From contig WQUE01000248.1 in NCBI GenBank assembly GCA_009785885.1, forward strand, positions 1 to 9,959: a stretch of DNA of 9,959 bases, written 5' to 3'. Position 1 is the first letter of the stretch. Each line of letters starts with the position of its first letter. Below the pieces are notes generated by a model, which saw only the letters and a program-made list of their open reading frames with translations, had not been told where the DNA came from and ran no database searches. The position numbers were made by a program, and so were the translations under genes. The stretch is from Actinomycetes bacterium (GTDB taxonomy: Bacteria > Actinomycetota > Actinomycetes > Propionibacteriales > Propionibacteriaceae). Shown here one piece after another: positions 1-6,095 of the stretch.

Positions 1-109
1 CCGCGCGGGTTCCGACCGTCCGCAGCGTCTCGGCGTCGGGTACGCCGACGTCCACCAGCAGGCGGGCCGTCACCGGGCCGATCTCGGGGAGTGTCGTGAG
101 GGGCGTCAC
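1..109 (-). CDS. TfoX C-terminal-domain protein, partial (runs off the left edge)
   Basis: Only the first 36 codons are in the window; the rest lies beyond the left edge. The reading starts at GTG 109-107 and contains LPEIGPVTARLLVDVGV followed by a second helix with TLRTVGTRA. This is the pattern of the TfoX/Sxy C-terminal domain, a small helix-hairpin-helix-like fold in which 'LPxIGP' opens the first helix. The start was chosen because a weak Shine-Dalgarno AGTAGG (124-119) sits 9 bases upstream and overlaps the stop codon of the preceding sulfurtransferase. The 10-base gap to that gene suggests co-transcription and translational coupling. In Gammaproteobacteria TfoX regulates competence, but short stand-alone C-domain proteins in actinobacteria have no established role, so no function is inferred. 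A generic helix-hairpin-helix protein is the alternative. Confidence 0.6.
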   Translation of the reverse strand, partial: MTPLTTLPEIGPVTARLLVDVGVPDAETLRTVGTRA

Positions 110-119
110 GGGAAACGAC

Positions 120-932
120 CTACTCGCCGGTCGCGACCGCGTGATCGGGGTCGGCCGACCAGCCGGACCAACTCGGCGGGTACAGGGCCGCCTCGATGCC
201 GATGAGCCGCAGCGCGAACACCCCGTGCGCCGCGCTGACGCCCGAGCCGCAGTACACGGCCACCGGCTCGCACAGCACCCCGAAGTACTCCCGGAGGGCG
301 TCCTCCGATGGCAATCGGCCGTCCGGGGTCCACAGCTCGGCGACGGGACGGTTGATCGCCCCGGGGATGTGCCCGGCGACCGCGTCGATCGGCTCGTACG
401 TGCCGCGGAACCGCTCGGCGGCCCGCACGTCGATCAGCGTGCCCGGCCAGGATTCGACGGCTTCCTCGTCGACGGTCGGCAGGTGACCGAGCGACAGGCG
501 CACCTTCGTCGGCTCGGGCAGGGGACGCTTGCCCGTCTCGACATCGCCGCCCGCGGCGAGCCATGCCGGCCAGCCGCCGTCCAGCACCCGCACGTGCAGG
601 CCCGCCCAGGTGAGCACCCACCACGCCCGTCCGGACGCGAACGAGCCCGGCACGTCGTACACGATCACCGGCTTGGCGGGGTCCAAGCCGATGCTGCTCA
701 ACGCATGTTCCAGGGCATCCGCGTCCGGCAGCGGGTGACGTCCGAGGGTGGGATCGGTGGTCGGGCCGGTCAGCACCGTCGCCAGGTCGAGGAACCGGGC
801 CCCGGGGATGTGCCCCTCCAGGTACGCGGCCACCCCGGCGTCCGGGGCGTCGTGCAGGCCCCAGCGCACGTCCAGCAGCTGGCTATCTCTATGTACGTCA
901 TCGGGGGTGGCAAGACACTCCATGCGATCCAT
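120..932 (-). CDS. sseA: Two-domain rhodanese sulfurtransferase (3-mercaptopyruvate/thiosulfate type)
   Basis: The 270-residue product has two rhodanese domains, the usual length for cytosolic SseA-type enzymes. These move sulfane sulfur from 3-mercaptopyruvate or thiosulfate to an acceptor such as cyanide or a thiol. The N-terminal domain (about 15-135) has LLDVRW and EGHIPGARFLDL but lacks the cysteine (VYDVPGSFASGRAWW), as expected for the structural domain. The C-terminal domain (about 150-265) has LIDVRAAERFRG, GHIPGAINRP and the active loop CGSGVSA with C228. CGSG[VT] loops are typical of mercaptopyruvate sulfurtransferases, while thiosulfate enzymes usually carry CRxG. Starts at 941, 932 and 923 are all in frame. 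ATG 932 is preferred because GATAAT (945-940) lies exactly 7 bases upstream, which fits a leaderless mRNA, whereas GAGAG is too close to ATG 941. No signal peptide is seen. The gene is divergent from the DUF1810 gene and is followed closely by the TfoX-domain gene. Family assignment is firm; substrate is inferred from the loop. Confidence 0.9.
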   Translation of the reverse strand: MDRMECLATPDDVHRDSQLLDVRWGLHDAPDAGVAAYLEGHIPGARFLDLATVLTGPTTDPTLGRHPLPDADALEHALSSIGLDPAKPVIVYDVPGSFASGRAWWVLTWAGLHVRVLDGGWPAWLAAGGDVETGKRPLPEPTKVRLSLGHLPTVDEEAVESWPGTLIDVRAAERFRGTYEPIDAVAGHIPGAINRPVAELWTPDGRLPSEDALREYFGVLCEPVAVYCGSGVSAAHGVFALRLIGIEAALYPPSWSGWSADPDHAVATGE

Positions 933-939
933 AGCGTTC

Positions 940-945
940 ATTATC
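940..945 (-). promoter_or_regulatory. Candidate -10 box of the sulfurtransferase gene (leaderless)
   Basis: GATAAT reads on the minus strand and matches TATAAT at five of six positions. Seven bases separate it from ATG 932, so transcription would begin at or next to the start codon. No convincing -35 hexamer is visible 16-18 bases further upstream. Confidence 0.45.
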
Positions 946-1017
946 TCTCGTCTGCCTGCGTCCTCGCACGGGGGCCACCACGGGGCGATGATGGACACAC
1001 AGGAAGGGAGCCCTGCG

Positions 1018-1446
1018 ATGGTGTACGACCTCGGGCGATTCGTGGAGGCGCAGGCGGGCTCGTACGACGCCGCGCTGGCGGAGATCCGCGCGGGTGCCAA
1101 GCGGACGCATTGGATGTGGTACGTGTTCCCGCAGCTGGCGGGGCTCGGCTCCAGCCCGATGGCGCGCCGGTACGCCCTTTCGGGTGCGGACGAGGCGCAG
1201 GCCTACCTCGACCATCCCGTGCTCGGGCCGCGGCTGGTCGCGATCACCGCCGCGCTGCTGCACGTGCCCACGCCCGACCCGTCCCGGATTTTCGGCTATC
1301 CCGACGACCTGAAGTGCCGCAGCTGCCTCACCCTGTTCGCCGCCCTGCCCCGCACGGACCCCGTGTTCGCCGCCGCGCTGCACCGGCTGTACGGCGGCGT
1401 CCCCGATCCGGCGACCCTGCGGCTGCTGGGTGTGGACGCGCCGTGA
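1018..1446 (+). CDS. DUF1810 family protein
   Basis: The 142-residue product matches the usual length and motifs of DUF1810 (COG5579) along its whole span: YDLGRFVEAQ near the N-terminus, KRTHWMWYVFPQL at 28-40, ARRYALSGADEAQAYLDHPVLGPRL at about 49-73 (given here as the family's most conserved block), and DDLKCRSCLTLFAAL at about 96-110. The molecular function of this family is not established, so none is assigned. It is a soluble cytosolic protein with no signal or membrane segment. ATG 1018 was chosen because a strong Shine-Dalgarno AGGAAGGGAG (1001-1010) ends 7 bases upstream. Earlier in-frame starts at 988 and 991 lie on or before that site and lack one of their own. The gene diverges from the sulfurtransferase across 85 bases and ends 6 bases before a hairpin. 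Two cysteines (C100, C103) sit inside the last motif, where the family more often has small or aromatic residues. Confidence 0.92.
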   Translation: MVYDLGRFVEAQAGSYDAALAEIRAGAKRTHWMWYVFPQLAGLGSSPMARRYALSGADEAQAYLDHPVLGPRLVAITAALLHVPTPDPSRIFGYPDDLKCRSCLTLFAALPRTDPVFAAALHRLYGGVPDPATLRLLGVDAP

Positions 1447-1451
1447 GGACG

Positions 1452-1475
1452 CGTCCGCCTTCGCCCAGGGCGGAC
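1452..1475. repeat. Left copy of a direct repeat flanking the two-gene block
   Basis: CCTTCGCCCAGGGCGGAC at 1458-1475 recurs exactly at 4207-4224. Similarity extends left through CGTCC (1452-1456 and 4200-4204) with one substitution and one extra base. About 20-30 bases to the right, both copies reach a similar TCGGGG/TCGGGC..GCGTTG stretch. The two copies bracket the secreted protein and lipoprotein genes. Confidence 0.7.
1453..1475 (+). terminator. Hairpin after the DUF1810 gene, probable terminator
   Basis: Arms GTCCGCC (1453-1459) and GGCGGAC (1469-1475) pair perfectly over 7 bp around a 9-base loop, 6 bases after the stop codon. There is no T-tract, which is usual for actinobacterial terminators. 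The right arm and loop are part of a repeat found again at 4207-4224. Confidence 0.6.
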
Positions 1476-1715
1476 AGCTTCGGGACAGCTCGGGGCGTTG
1501 CCGTCTCTAGCTAGTCTGGCCGGAAGGCCCAGCCAGCACTCAACTCTCTTTGCGATCTGGACAGCCTGAGCGCTGAACTGAACTGAAACAAGCAAGGCTG
1601 CCATCATGGCATGACGGCCGATGAGGCAATGAATGACGAACCATGGACCATCTTTCGTCATGGTCAAGGATCTTGCCGAGTTTCGGAAAGATGACCGCTT
1701 CACCCCCGATCACTC
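1476..1715. other. Lower-GC upstream region with inverted repeats, no convincing gene
   Basis: This stretch drops to about 50% GC in places (hand count around 1621-1680). It contains a triple CTGAA tandem (1573-1587), a near-perfect 13-bp dyad TGCCATCATGGCA (1599-1611), and an 8-bp inverted repeat ATGACGAA (1633-1640) / TTCGTCAT (1654-1661). A competing 6-bp pair GACCAT (1646-1651) / ATGGTC (1660-1665) overlaps the latter. It lies upstream of the promoter at 1716, so these repeats could be protein-binding sites for that promoter or remnants of an older element. No ORF with a good ribosome-binding site was found here. Confidence 0.45.
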
Positions 1716-1745
1716 TTGACATCGACAGGGCAACCCGCTTAGCCT
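1716..1745 (+). promoter_or_regulatory. Sigma-70-type promoter for the secreted protein/lipoprotein operon
   Basis: A perfect -35 TTGACA (1716-1721) is followed after 18 bases by TAGCCT (1740-1745), which fits the TAnnnT form of actinobacterial -10 boxes. The transcript would start near 1752 and carry a 5' untranslated leader of about 140 bases before ATG 1893. This is the clearest two-element promoter in the window. Confidence 0.6.
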
Positions 1746-1892
1746 GATCTCACGGCGCTCGGTCGAGAGGGTGGTGGCAATAATCTGATTTCGTGCGGCA
1801 ACGATAGGGTTCGCGCTCATCGCTCCCGATCGACAGGTCGTCATGGTCGGCAAAGTCGCCGACTGTTGTTTTCCTCACAGAAAGGCAACGTC

Positions 1893-2804
1893 ATGAAGAA
1901 AGGAATTGATTCACTCCTCGTCGCCACACTGGTGGGCCTGATCTATGGTCTGGGACAGCCCCCCCCCGCTTGGGCCGACGCGACTGACGACACCACACAA
2001 GGCACCGTCACCGGAGCCCTTGCCATCGAACCCGACTCCGTGTTGAGCCCTGCCGGGGCGATTGCGTTGCAGCAGAAACTCCTGGCGCAGGTGGACCTCG
2101 GACTGCTGACGTACGCTGACGCTTCGGTCGCGGCTGAAGAACAGGGCACCGCACTGCCCGGCTCGGGCGGCGTCGGCGTCGTTCCGGCCTCGGGCGGCCT
2201 GCTCACCGGACAGACTGCGCCGACATCCTACAGCCTTTCGGTCAACCAGTACAGGCAAGAGAAAAGCTACTACTGCGGGCCAGCCGCTGCCTTTAGCATC
2301 CTCGTGTACCACAACGTGCTCATCAGCAAGGACGGCCTCGGAACCCAGCTGACGCAGGGAAACCTCGCCTCGAACAACTACCTCAAGACAGAAGCGAACG
2401 GGGCGACGACATGGGCGAGCGGCGCTTTCGCCAGTGGCCTCAACAAATGGTCGGGATGGACCGGAAACCTGTCGATGATTCAGGTCAATGCTCCCACCGA
2501 CTACCAACTCCAGGCGGATGCCGCCTATCGAATCGGTTATGTCCACTCTCCGATCGCCGCCGACGCCGTGGAGTTCACCGGCTCGAAGAACTTTTACAAC
2601 TATCACCCGGACAATGGGGTGAACATCGGCCACTGGATTGTTGGTTCGGCTTACACGAGTTCGGGTGCGTCAATTACGTACGTCGACCCGGCGGCAAACG
2701 ACACGGCGGTCCTCGGATCGTCCTGGGGGCAGGTGCAGCCCACATTCACTGCGACGACGGCGGTGATGCTGCCCCACTTCCAGTCGAACGGAATCGTCTA
2801 CTAG
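1893..2804 (+). CDS. Secreted C39-like (papain-fold) cysteine peptidase domain protein
   Basis: The 303-residue product begins with a signal peptide: MKK, a hydrophobic core at 8-20, and a likely cleavage after AWA at 26-28 (PPPAWA|DA). Residues 30-115 form a low-complexity linker or propeptide region rich in Gly, Ala and Ser. The C-terminal half has the layout of Peptidase_C39_2: Q122 six residues before C128 in QEKSYYCGPAAAF, then H247 in NIGHWIVGSAY and D265 in ITYVDPA. These would be the oxyanion Gln, nucleophile, His and Asp. No ABC transporter or double-glycine peptide gene is nearby, so a bacteriocin-maturation role is not supported; an extracellular hydrolase or transglutaminase-like role is inference. 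ATG 1893 follows AGAAAGG (1879-1885) by 7 bases; an earlier in-frame ATG at 1866 would displace the signal peptide. GC is clearly lower (about 50-65% in sampled rows) than in neighbouring genes. The next gene starts 2 bases after the stop. Fold moderately sure, substrate unknown. Confidence 0.8.
   Translation: MKKGIDSLLVATLVGLIYGLGQPPPAWADATDDTTQGTVTGALAIEPDSVLSPAGAIALQQKLLAQVDLGLLTYADASVAAEEQGTALPGSGGVGVVPASGGLLTGQTAPTSYSLSVNQYRQEKSYYCGPAAAFSILVYHNVLISKDGLGTQLTQGNLASNNYLKTEANGATTWASGAFASGLNKWSGWTGNLSMIQVNAPTDYQLQADAAYRIGYVHSPIAADAVEFTGSKNFYNYHPDNGVNIGHWIVGSAYTSSGASITYVDPAANDTAVLGSSWGQVQPTFTATTAVMLPHFQSNGIVY
1959..1967 (+). repeat. Nine-cytosine tract inside the signal-peptide coding region
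   Basis: Three consecutive CCC codons (residues 23-25) make an uninterrupted run of nine C between the hydrophobic core and the cleavage site. A gain or loss of one C would shift the frame near the start of the secreted protein. Confidence 0.85.
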
Positions 2805-2806
2805 CC

Positions 2807-4168
2807 ATGGGCTCCACCAGGAGGCGGGTGCCGCCGCGGGGAGCGATCCTCGCGGCGGTTCTCCCGCTGTGTTTGATGCTGTCGGCGTGCACCGGAGCCC
2901 CGGAGCAGCCCCCGGCCTCGGTCGCCGAGCGCACCGGCTCGACTGATGCCCCGGCATACTCACCGCCCGTGCCGCCTCCGACGGTGCGGGCGGACGGCTG
3001 CTCCGGCCCGCTGCCGGGTGCGACCGTGTGCCTGAGCACCGCCAATGCTCTGGATCTGCCGGCGGGGCTCATCACCGACACCTTCGACGTCGGCGTGGCC
3101 GATGAACCGCCACGGATGGCGGGCTATGCCGACATGACGACGCTGCAGCCCGACGGGCGCGTCGCCGGGGCGCGCCGCCCCTTCTCCAAGGACGTGGACG
3201 CGGGCTACGTGCCGCCGCTCGAAATCGGCTGGTACGTCGACGGCATCCTGCAACCGTTCTCGACCCAGTCGGACGAGCCGCACCGGGCCGCGGCGGTCCT
3301 CGCCACCGACGGTGAAACGGTCGTCTGGAAGGAGACGACCGCCACGGATCTCTACGTGGAGGACTGGTGGATCAAGGCGTACGCGAATGGGCGCGTGACT
3401 ACCGTCGCCACGTCGGACGACCTCGGTTTCGGCCACACGCTGCCCTGGGCCGGGAGCCTCATCGCTCTGGCGTCCGGCGTCGTCTACTGGACGGCCGGCG
3501 TCCCCGATGCGAGTCTCCCGGCGGGCGGCAAGGGCGTCCTCCTCGCCAAGCGGATCGATGGCACGGGCGCAATCCAGACCGTGGCGGACGACGCGTACCT
3601 GCCCACCTCCGACGGCTGGGGCAATCTGTACTACGGCCTGGCGGATGGCCATGAGGACGTGCGTCTCTTCCGAGTTCCGCCCGGCGGCTTGCCCACGCAG
3701 GTCGCCACGGTGCCGCTGCACGGCGACTACACCATGACCGGCCTGGCAGCGGATGGTGATCATCTTGCCTGGTCCCTGGATCAGCGGACCGGCATGGGCG
3801 GGCTGTCGGCGGACAACTATCACGCATGGATCTACATCCAGGATCTGGGGGACGGTTCGCTGACCGAAGTCGCGCTGAACTCAAGCGGCGGCGGTGGCAA
3901 CGTGCTGTCGCTGTCGGGCGGCTGGATCGGGTGGGGTGACGGCTCGGGCTGGGGTGACACGAAGGAGTACCTGTTGCACCTGGCCGACGGCCACCTGTAC
4001 ACCATCGGGGACGCCCCCGGTGGCAGCTGGGTGCATGTGTCCTTTCCGGCGGTCGCGTGGCGCGAACCCCATCCGTCGGACGACCCCTCCATCGGTCTCG
4101 TCAACCGGGATGTGGTCGGGTTCCTCCCGTCCACGTCCGGATCGGTGGCGGGGCCGGGAGCCGAGTAG
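2807..4168 (+). CDS. Lipoprotein with predicted six-bladed beta-propeller
   Basis: The 453-residue product opens with an arginine-rich N-region and a hydrophobic core, then the lipobox LSAC with C28 as the lipidated cysteine, so it should be anchored on the outer face of the membrane. A Pro/Ser/Thr-rich spacer runs from 30 to 62, followed by two close cysteines (C65, C75) that could form a disulfide. From about 165 to 440 there are six repeats of a beta-strand pattern with a small-residue/DG turn and 'xxVxW': TDGETVVWKE, ASGVVYWTAG, SDGWGNLYYGL, ADGDHLAWSLD, SGGWIGWGDG and SFPAVAWREP. Each is followed by a strand, a DG or NG turn and a short hydrophobic strand. This resembles TolB/WD40-like propellers. 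Such lipoproteins usually bind partners or carbohydrate; no catalytic site is visible. The start lies 2 bases after the upstream stop without a clear Shine-Dalgarno, so translation is probably coupled. GC is near 70%, higher than its operon partner. Function unassigned. Confidence 0.8.
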   Translation: MGSTRRRVPPRGAILAAVLPLCLMLSACTGAPEQPPASVAERTGSTDAPAYSPPVPPPTVRADGCSGPLPGATVCLSTANALDLPAGLITDTFDVGVADEPPRMAGYADMTTLQPDGRVAGARRPFSKDVDAGYVPPLEIGWYVDGILQPFSTQSDEPHRAAAVLATDGETVVWKETTATDLYVEDWWIKAYANGRVTTVATSDDLGFGHTLPWAGSLIALASGVVYWTAGVPDASLPAGGKGVLLAKRIDGTGAIQTVADDAYLPTSDGWGNLYYGLADGHEDVRLFRVPPGGLPTQVATVPLHGDYTMTGLAADGDHLAWSLDQRTGMGGLSADNYHAWIYIQDLGDGSLTEVALNSSGGGGNVLSLSGGWIGWGDGSGWGDTKEYLLHLADGHLYTIGDAPGGSWVHVSFPAVAWREPHPSDDPSIGLVNRDVVGFLPSTSGSVAGPGAE

Positions 4169-4199
4169 CCCGCCTGCGAACCTCACCCGATGGATCACC

Positions 4200-4224
4200 C
4201 GTCCCCCCTTCGCCCAGGGCGGAC
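4200..4224. repeat. Right copy of the direct repeat flanking the two-gene block
   Basis: Positions 4207-4224 repeat 1458-1475 base for base, and CGTCC at 4200-4204 matches 1452-1456. It lies 66 bases ahead of the peroxiredoxin start, in the position that would border the DUF1810 gene if the two-gene block were absent. Confidence 0.7.
4201..4224 (+). terminator. Hairpin after the lipoprotein gene
   Basis: GTCCCCCC (4201-4208) pairs with GGGCGGAC (4217-4224) over seven of eight positions with one C-C mismatch, around an 8-base loop. It sits 32 bases past the stop and would end the two-gene operon. The loop and right arm are identical to the hairpin at 1453-1475. Confidence 0.45.
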
Positions 4225-4289
4225 GCCGTCCGGGGATGATCCGGGCGACTCGGGCGCGTTGACCAGACATCAACGAACAGGAGGCCACC

Positions 4290-4853
4290 ATGTCCATGAT
4301 CGGCAAGAAGGTCGGCGACTTCGCCGTGCAGGCGTACCACGACGGCGAGTTCGTCACCGTGACACGGGAGGATCTGCTGGGCACGTGGAGCGTCCTCGTG
4401 TTCTACCCGGCCGACTTCACGTTCGTCTGCCCGACCGAGCTGGGCGACCTCGCCGACCACTACGCCGCGTTCCAGCAGATCGGCTGCCAGGTGTACTCGG
4501 TGTCCACCGACACGCACTACGTCCACCAGCAGTGGCACGAGCGGTCCGGGATCGTGGGCAAGGTGACGTATCCGATGCTCGCCGACCCGGCGCACGTCCT
4601 GGCCCGCGACTTCGACGTGCTGATCGAGGCGGACGGCGTCGCCGAGCGCGGTTCGTTCGTGATCGACCCGCATGGGGAGATCGTCGCGTACGAGGTCACC
4701 AGCGGGGCTGTCGGCCGCAACGCACGTGAGCTGCTGCGCCGCGTGGAGGCGTGCCAGTACGTCGCCCGCCACACCGGCGAGGTCTGCCCCGCGAACTGGG
4801 AGCCCGGCCGGAGCACCCTGGAGCCCACGATCACCCTCGTCGGCCAGCTGTAG
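4290..4853 (+). CDS. ahpC: AhpC-type 2-Cys peroxiredoxin
   Basis: The 187-residue product is a full-length AhpC/Prx1 enzyme that reduces hydrogen peroxide and organic hydroperoxides in the cytosol. The active-site motif PADFTFVCPTE gives P40, T44 and peroxidatic C47, with the conserved catalytic arginine at R120 (RGSFVID). The resolving cysteine is C166 in GEVCPANW, the canonical C-terminal position. Two further cysteines occur at C66 and C155. ATG 4290 follows a perfect AGGAGG (4279-4284) by 5 bases, the strongest ribosome-binding site in the window, consistent with high expression. No AhpF, AhpD, thioredoxin reductase or OxyR gene is in the window, so its reductant must be encoded elsewhere. 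No clear promoter was seen between the hairpin at 4201-4224 and the start. A shorter typical-2-Cys annotation (thioredoxin-dependent peroxiredoxin) would describe the same protein. Confidence 0.95.
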   Translation: MSMIGKKVGDFAVQAYHDGEFVTVTREDLLGTWSVLVFYPADFTFVCPTELGDLADHYAAFQQIGCQVYSVSTDTHYVHQQWHERSGIVGKVTYPMLADPAHVLARDFDVLIEADGVAERGSFVIDPHGEIVAYEVTSGAVGRNARELLRRVEACQYVARHTGEVCPANWEPGRSTLEPTITLVGQL

Positions 4854-4860
4854 GGCCTAG

Positions 4861-4878
4861 TCGCAACCTCGATTGCGG
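4861..4878 (+). terminator. Weak hairpin after ahpC
   Basis: CGCAA (4862-4866) and TTGCG (4873-4877) pair around a 6-base loop, with a possible outer T-G wobble, 8 bases after the ahpC stop. A second small GC-rich dyad CAGG/CCTG follows near 4885-4896. Either could slow transcription, but neither is strong. Confidence 0.3.
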
Positions 4879-4929
4879 ACGGCGCAGGCCCGCCTGTGAC
4901 CAAACCCTGCGCGACACCGTCCCATGCTC

Positions 4930-4935
4930 TACAGT
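4930..4935 (+). promoter_or_regulatory. Candidate -10 box of chaA (leaderless)
   Basis: TACAGT has the TAnnnT form and lies exactly 7 bases before ATG 4943, the same spacing as in front of the sulfurtransferase. The GAGGGG just before the ATG (4936-4941) is too close to serve as a normal Shine-Dalgarno. No good -35 hexamer is evident. Confidence 0.45.
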
Positions 4936-4942
4936 GAGGGGC

Positions 4943-6043
4943 ATGTTCGCACGCTGGCGGGCGCACCTTCTTCAGTGGACCACGATCGTGCCCGTGGTGG
5001 CCCTCATCGCGCTCGCGCTCACCTGGGGACGCACGGCGCCGTGGCCCCTGCTCGCGTTCGAGGCGGCCCTGCTGATCGCGACGGTGATGGCGGCCGTCCA
5101 CCACGCCGAGGTGATCGCCCACCGGATCGGCGAGCCCTATGGTTCCCTGGTGCTTGCCGTCGCGGTCACGGTGATCGAGGTCGGCCTGATCGTCATGCTG
5201 ATGCTCGGCGGCAAGGGCGACACCTCCACCCTCGCGCGCGACACCGTGTTCTCGGCCGTGATGCTCACGATGAACGGCATCGTCGGCCTGGCGTTGTTCG
5301 TCGGGGCCTCCAAGTACCACCTCGCCGTGTTCAACCCGGAGGGCACCGGCTCGGCGCTCGGCACGGTGATCGTCCTTGTCACGCTCACGCTCGTGCTGCC
5401 CGACTTCACGACGTCCGTCCGCGGCGGGTCGTTCTCCGGCGGTCAGTTGGGGTTCATCGCGGTCGTGTCGCTGCTACTGTACGGCTCGTTCGTGTTCACG
5501 CAGACGATCCGGCACCGCGACTTCTTCCTGCCGCCCGGCGAGACCGACGACGTCGACGAGGACGGCCCGCACGCCGCGCCGCCGTCCGTCCGCGTGACGA
5601 TGCTCAGCACGGTCCTGTTGCTGATCGCCCTGGTCGCGGTCGTCGGGCTCGCGAAGGTCGAGTCGCCCGCGATCAGCGCCGGCGTGACGTGGGCGGGCTT
5701 CCCCGAGTCGTTCGTCGGCGTGATCCTCGCGATCGTGGTGCTCGCGCCGGAGTCCATCGCCGCGTACCGGGCCGCGTCCCGCGACCGGACGCAGATCGCC
5801 TTGAACCTGGGCTACGGCTCCGCGCTCGCGTCGATCGGCCTGACCATCCCCACGATGGCGATCCTGTCCCACTGGCTGCCCGGCCCGCTCACCCTCGGCC
5901 TGGGGCCGCTGCAGATCGCGCTGCTGGTGACGTCCGCGATCGTGTCCGTGCTCACCGTCGTGCCCGGCCGCGCCAAGACCCAGCACGCGACCATCCACCT
6001 CGTGCTGCTGGCCGTGTTCCTGTTCCTGTCCGCCCGGCCCTAG
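4943..6043 (+). CDS. chaA: ChaA-type Ca2+/H+ (cation/proton) antiporter
   Basis: The 366-residue product is an integral membrane antiporter of the CaCA superfamily, with about eleven hydrophobic segments. The two alpha-repeats that form the ion site are clear: HHAEVIAHRIGEPYGSLVLA (53-72) with E56 and E64 running into VTVIEVGLI with E79, and VVLAPESIAAYRAASRDRTQ (265-284) with E270, followed by NLGYGSALASIGLTIPT. Between the halves is a cytoplasmic loop with a short acidic run ETDDVDEDG (200-208), as is common in this family. E. coli ChaA exports Ca2+, and also Na+ and K+, at high pH; cation preference here cannot be read from sequence. ATG 4943 was chosen because in-frame starts before it overlap ahpC and lack the family sequence. 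The 89-base gap from ahpC holds its own -10 candidate. The gene is followed immediately by strong tandem hairpins. Confidence 0.93.
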   Translation: MFARWRAHLLQWTTIVPVVALIALALTWGRTAPWPLLAFEAALLIATVMAAVHHAEVIAHRIGEPYGSLVLAVAVTVIEVGLIVMLMLGGKGDTSTLARDTVFSAVMLTMNGIVGLALFVGASKYHLAVFNPEGTGSALGTVIVLVTLTLVLPDFTTSVRGGSFSGGQLGFIAVVSLLLYGSFVFTQTIRHRDFFLPPGETDDVDEDGPHAAPPSVRVTMLSTVLLLIALVAVVGLAKVESPAISAGVTWAGFPESFVGVILAIVVLAPESIAAYRAASRDRTQIALNLGYGSALASIGLTIPTMAILSHWLPGPLTLGLGPLQIALLVTSAIVSVLTVVPGRAKTQHATIHLVLLAVFLFLSARP

Positions 6044-6044
6044 C

Positions 6045-6076
6045 TGCGCCTCCGCCACGAGTGGCGGAGTGGCGCA
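6045..6076 (+). terminator. Strong hairpin terminator of chaA
   Basis: TGCGCCTCCGCCA (6045-6057) pairs with TGGCGGA (6062-6068) and GGCGCA (6071-6076) with a two-base bulge (6069-6070) and a CGAG loop region. The 13-bp stem begins 2 bases after the chaA stop. No T-tract follows, as is typical for GC-rich actinobacteria. Confidence 0.8.
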
Positions 6077-6077
6077 C

Positions 6078-6093
6078 CGGATCGGGCGATCCG
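6078..6093 (+). terminator. Second tandem hairpin after chaA
   Basis: CGGATC (6078-6083) and GATCCG (6088-6093) pair perfectly over 6 bp around the tetraloop GGGC, two bases after the first hairpin. A backup terminator is the simplest reading. Confidence 0.55.
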
Positions 6094-6095
6094 CG

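Noticed and set aside
1296..1722. Minus-strand ORFs across the DUF1810 3' end and the low-GC leader (60 and 135 codons)
   Set aside because: No ribosome-binding site, no recognisable domain, and the longer one reads antisense through the DUF1810 gene and its terminator.
1629..1747. Two overlapping small ORFs (1629-1694 and 1691-1747) joined by ATGA
   Set aside because: Their ribosome-binding sites are badly spaced or adjacent to the start, the products match nothing known, and the second contains the -35 box of the downstream promoter.
2411..2806. Upstream extension of the lipoprotein frame to 2411
   Set aside because: It would overlap the C39-like gene over its conserved His/Asp region and bury the lipoprotein signal inside the protein; ATG 2807 puts the lipobox at the normal place.
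4751..4942. Upstream extension of the chaA frame into ahpC
   Set aside because: The extra 64 residues are Arg/Pro-rich shadow sequence of ahpC, and family members begin close to MFARWRAH.
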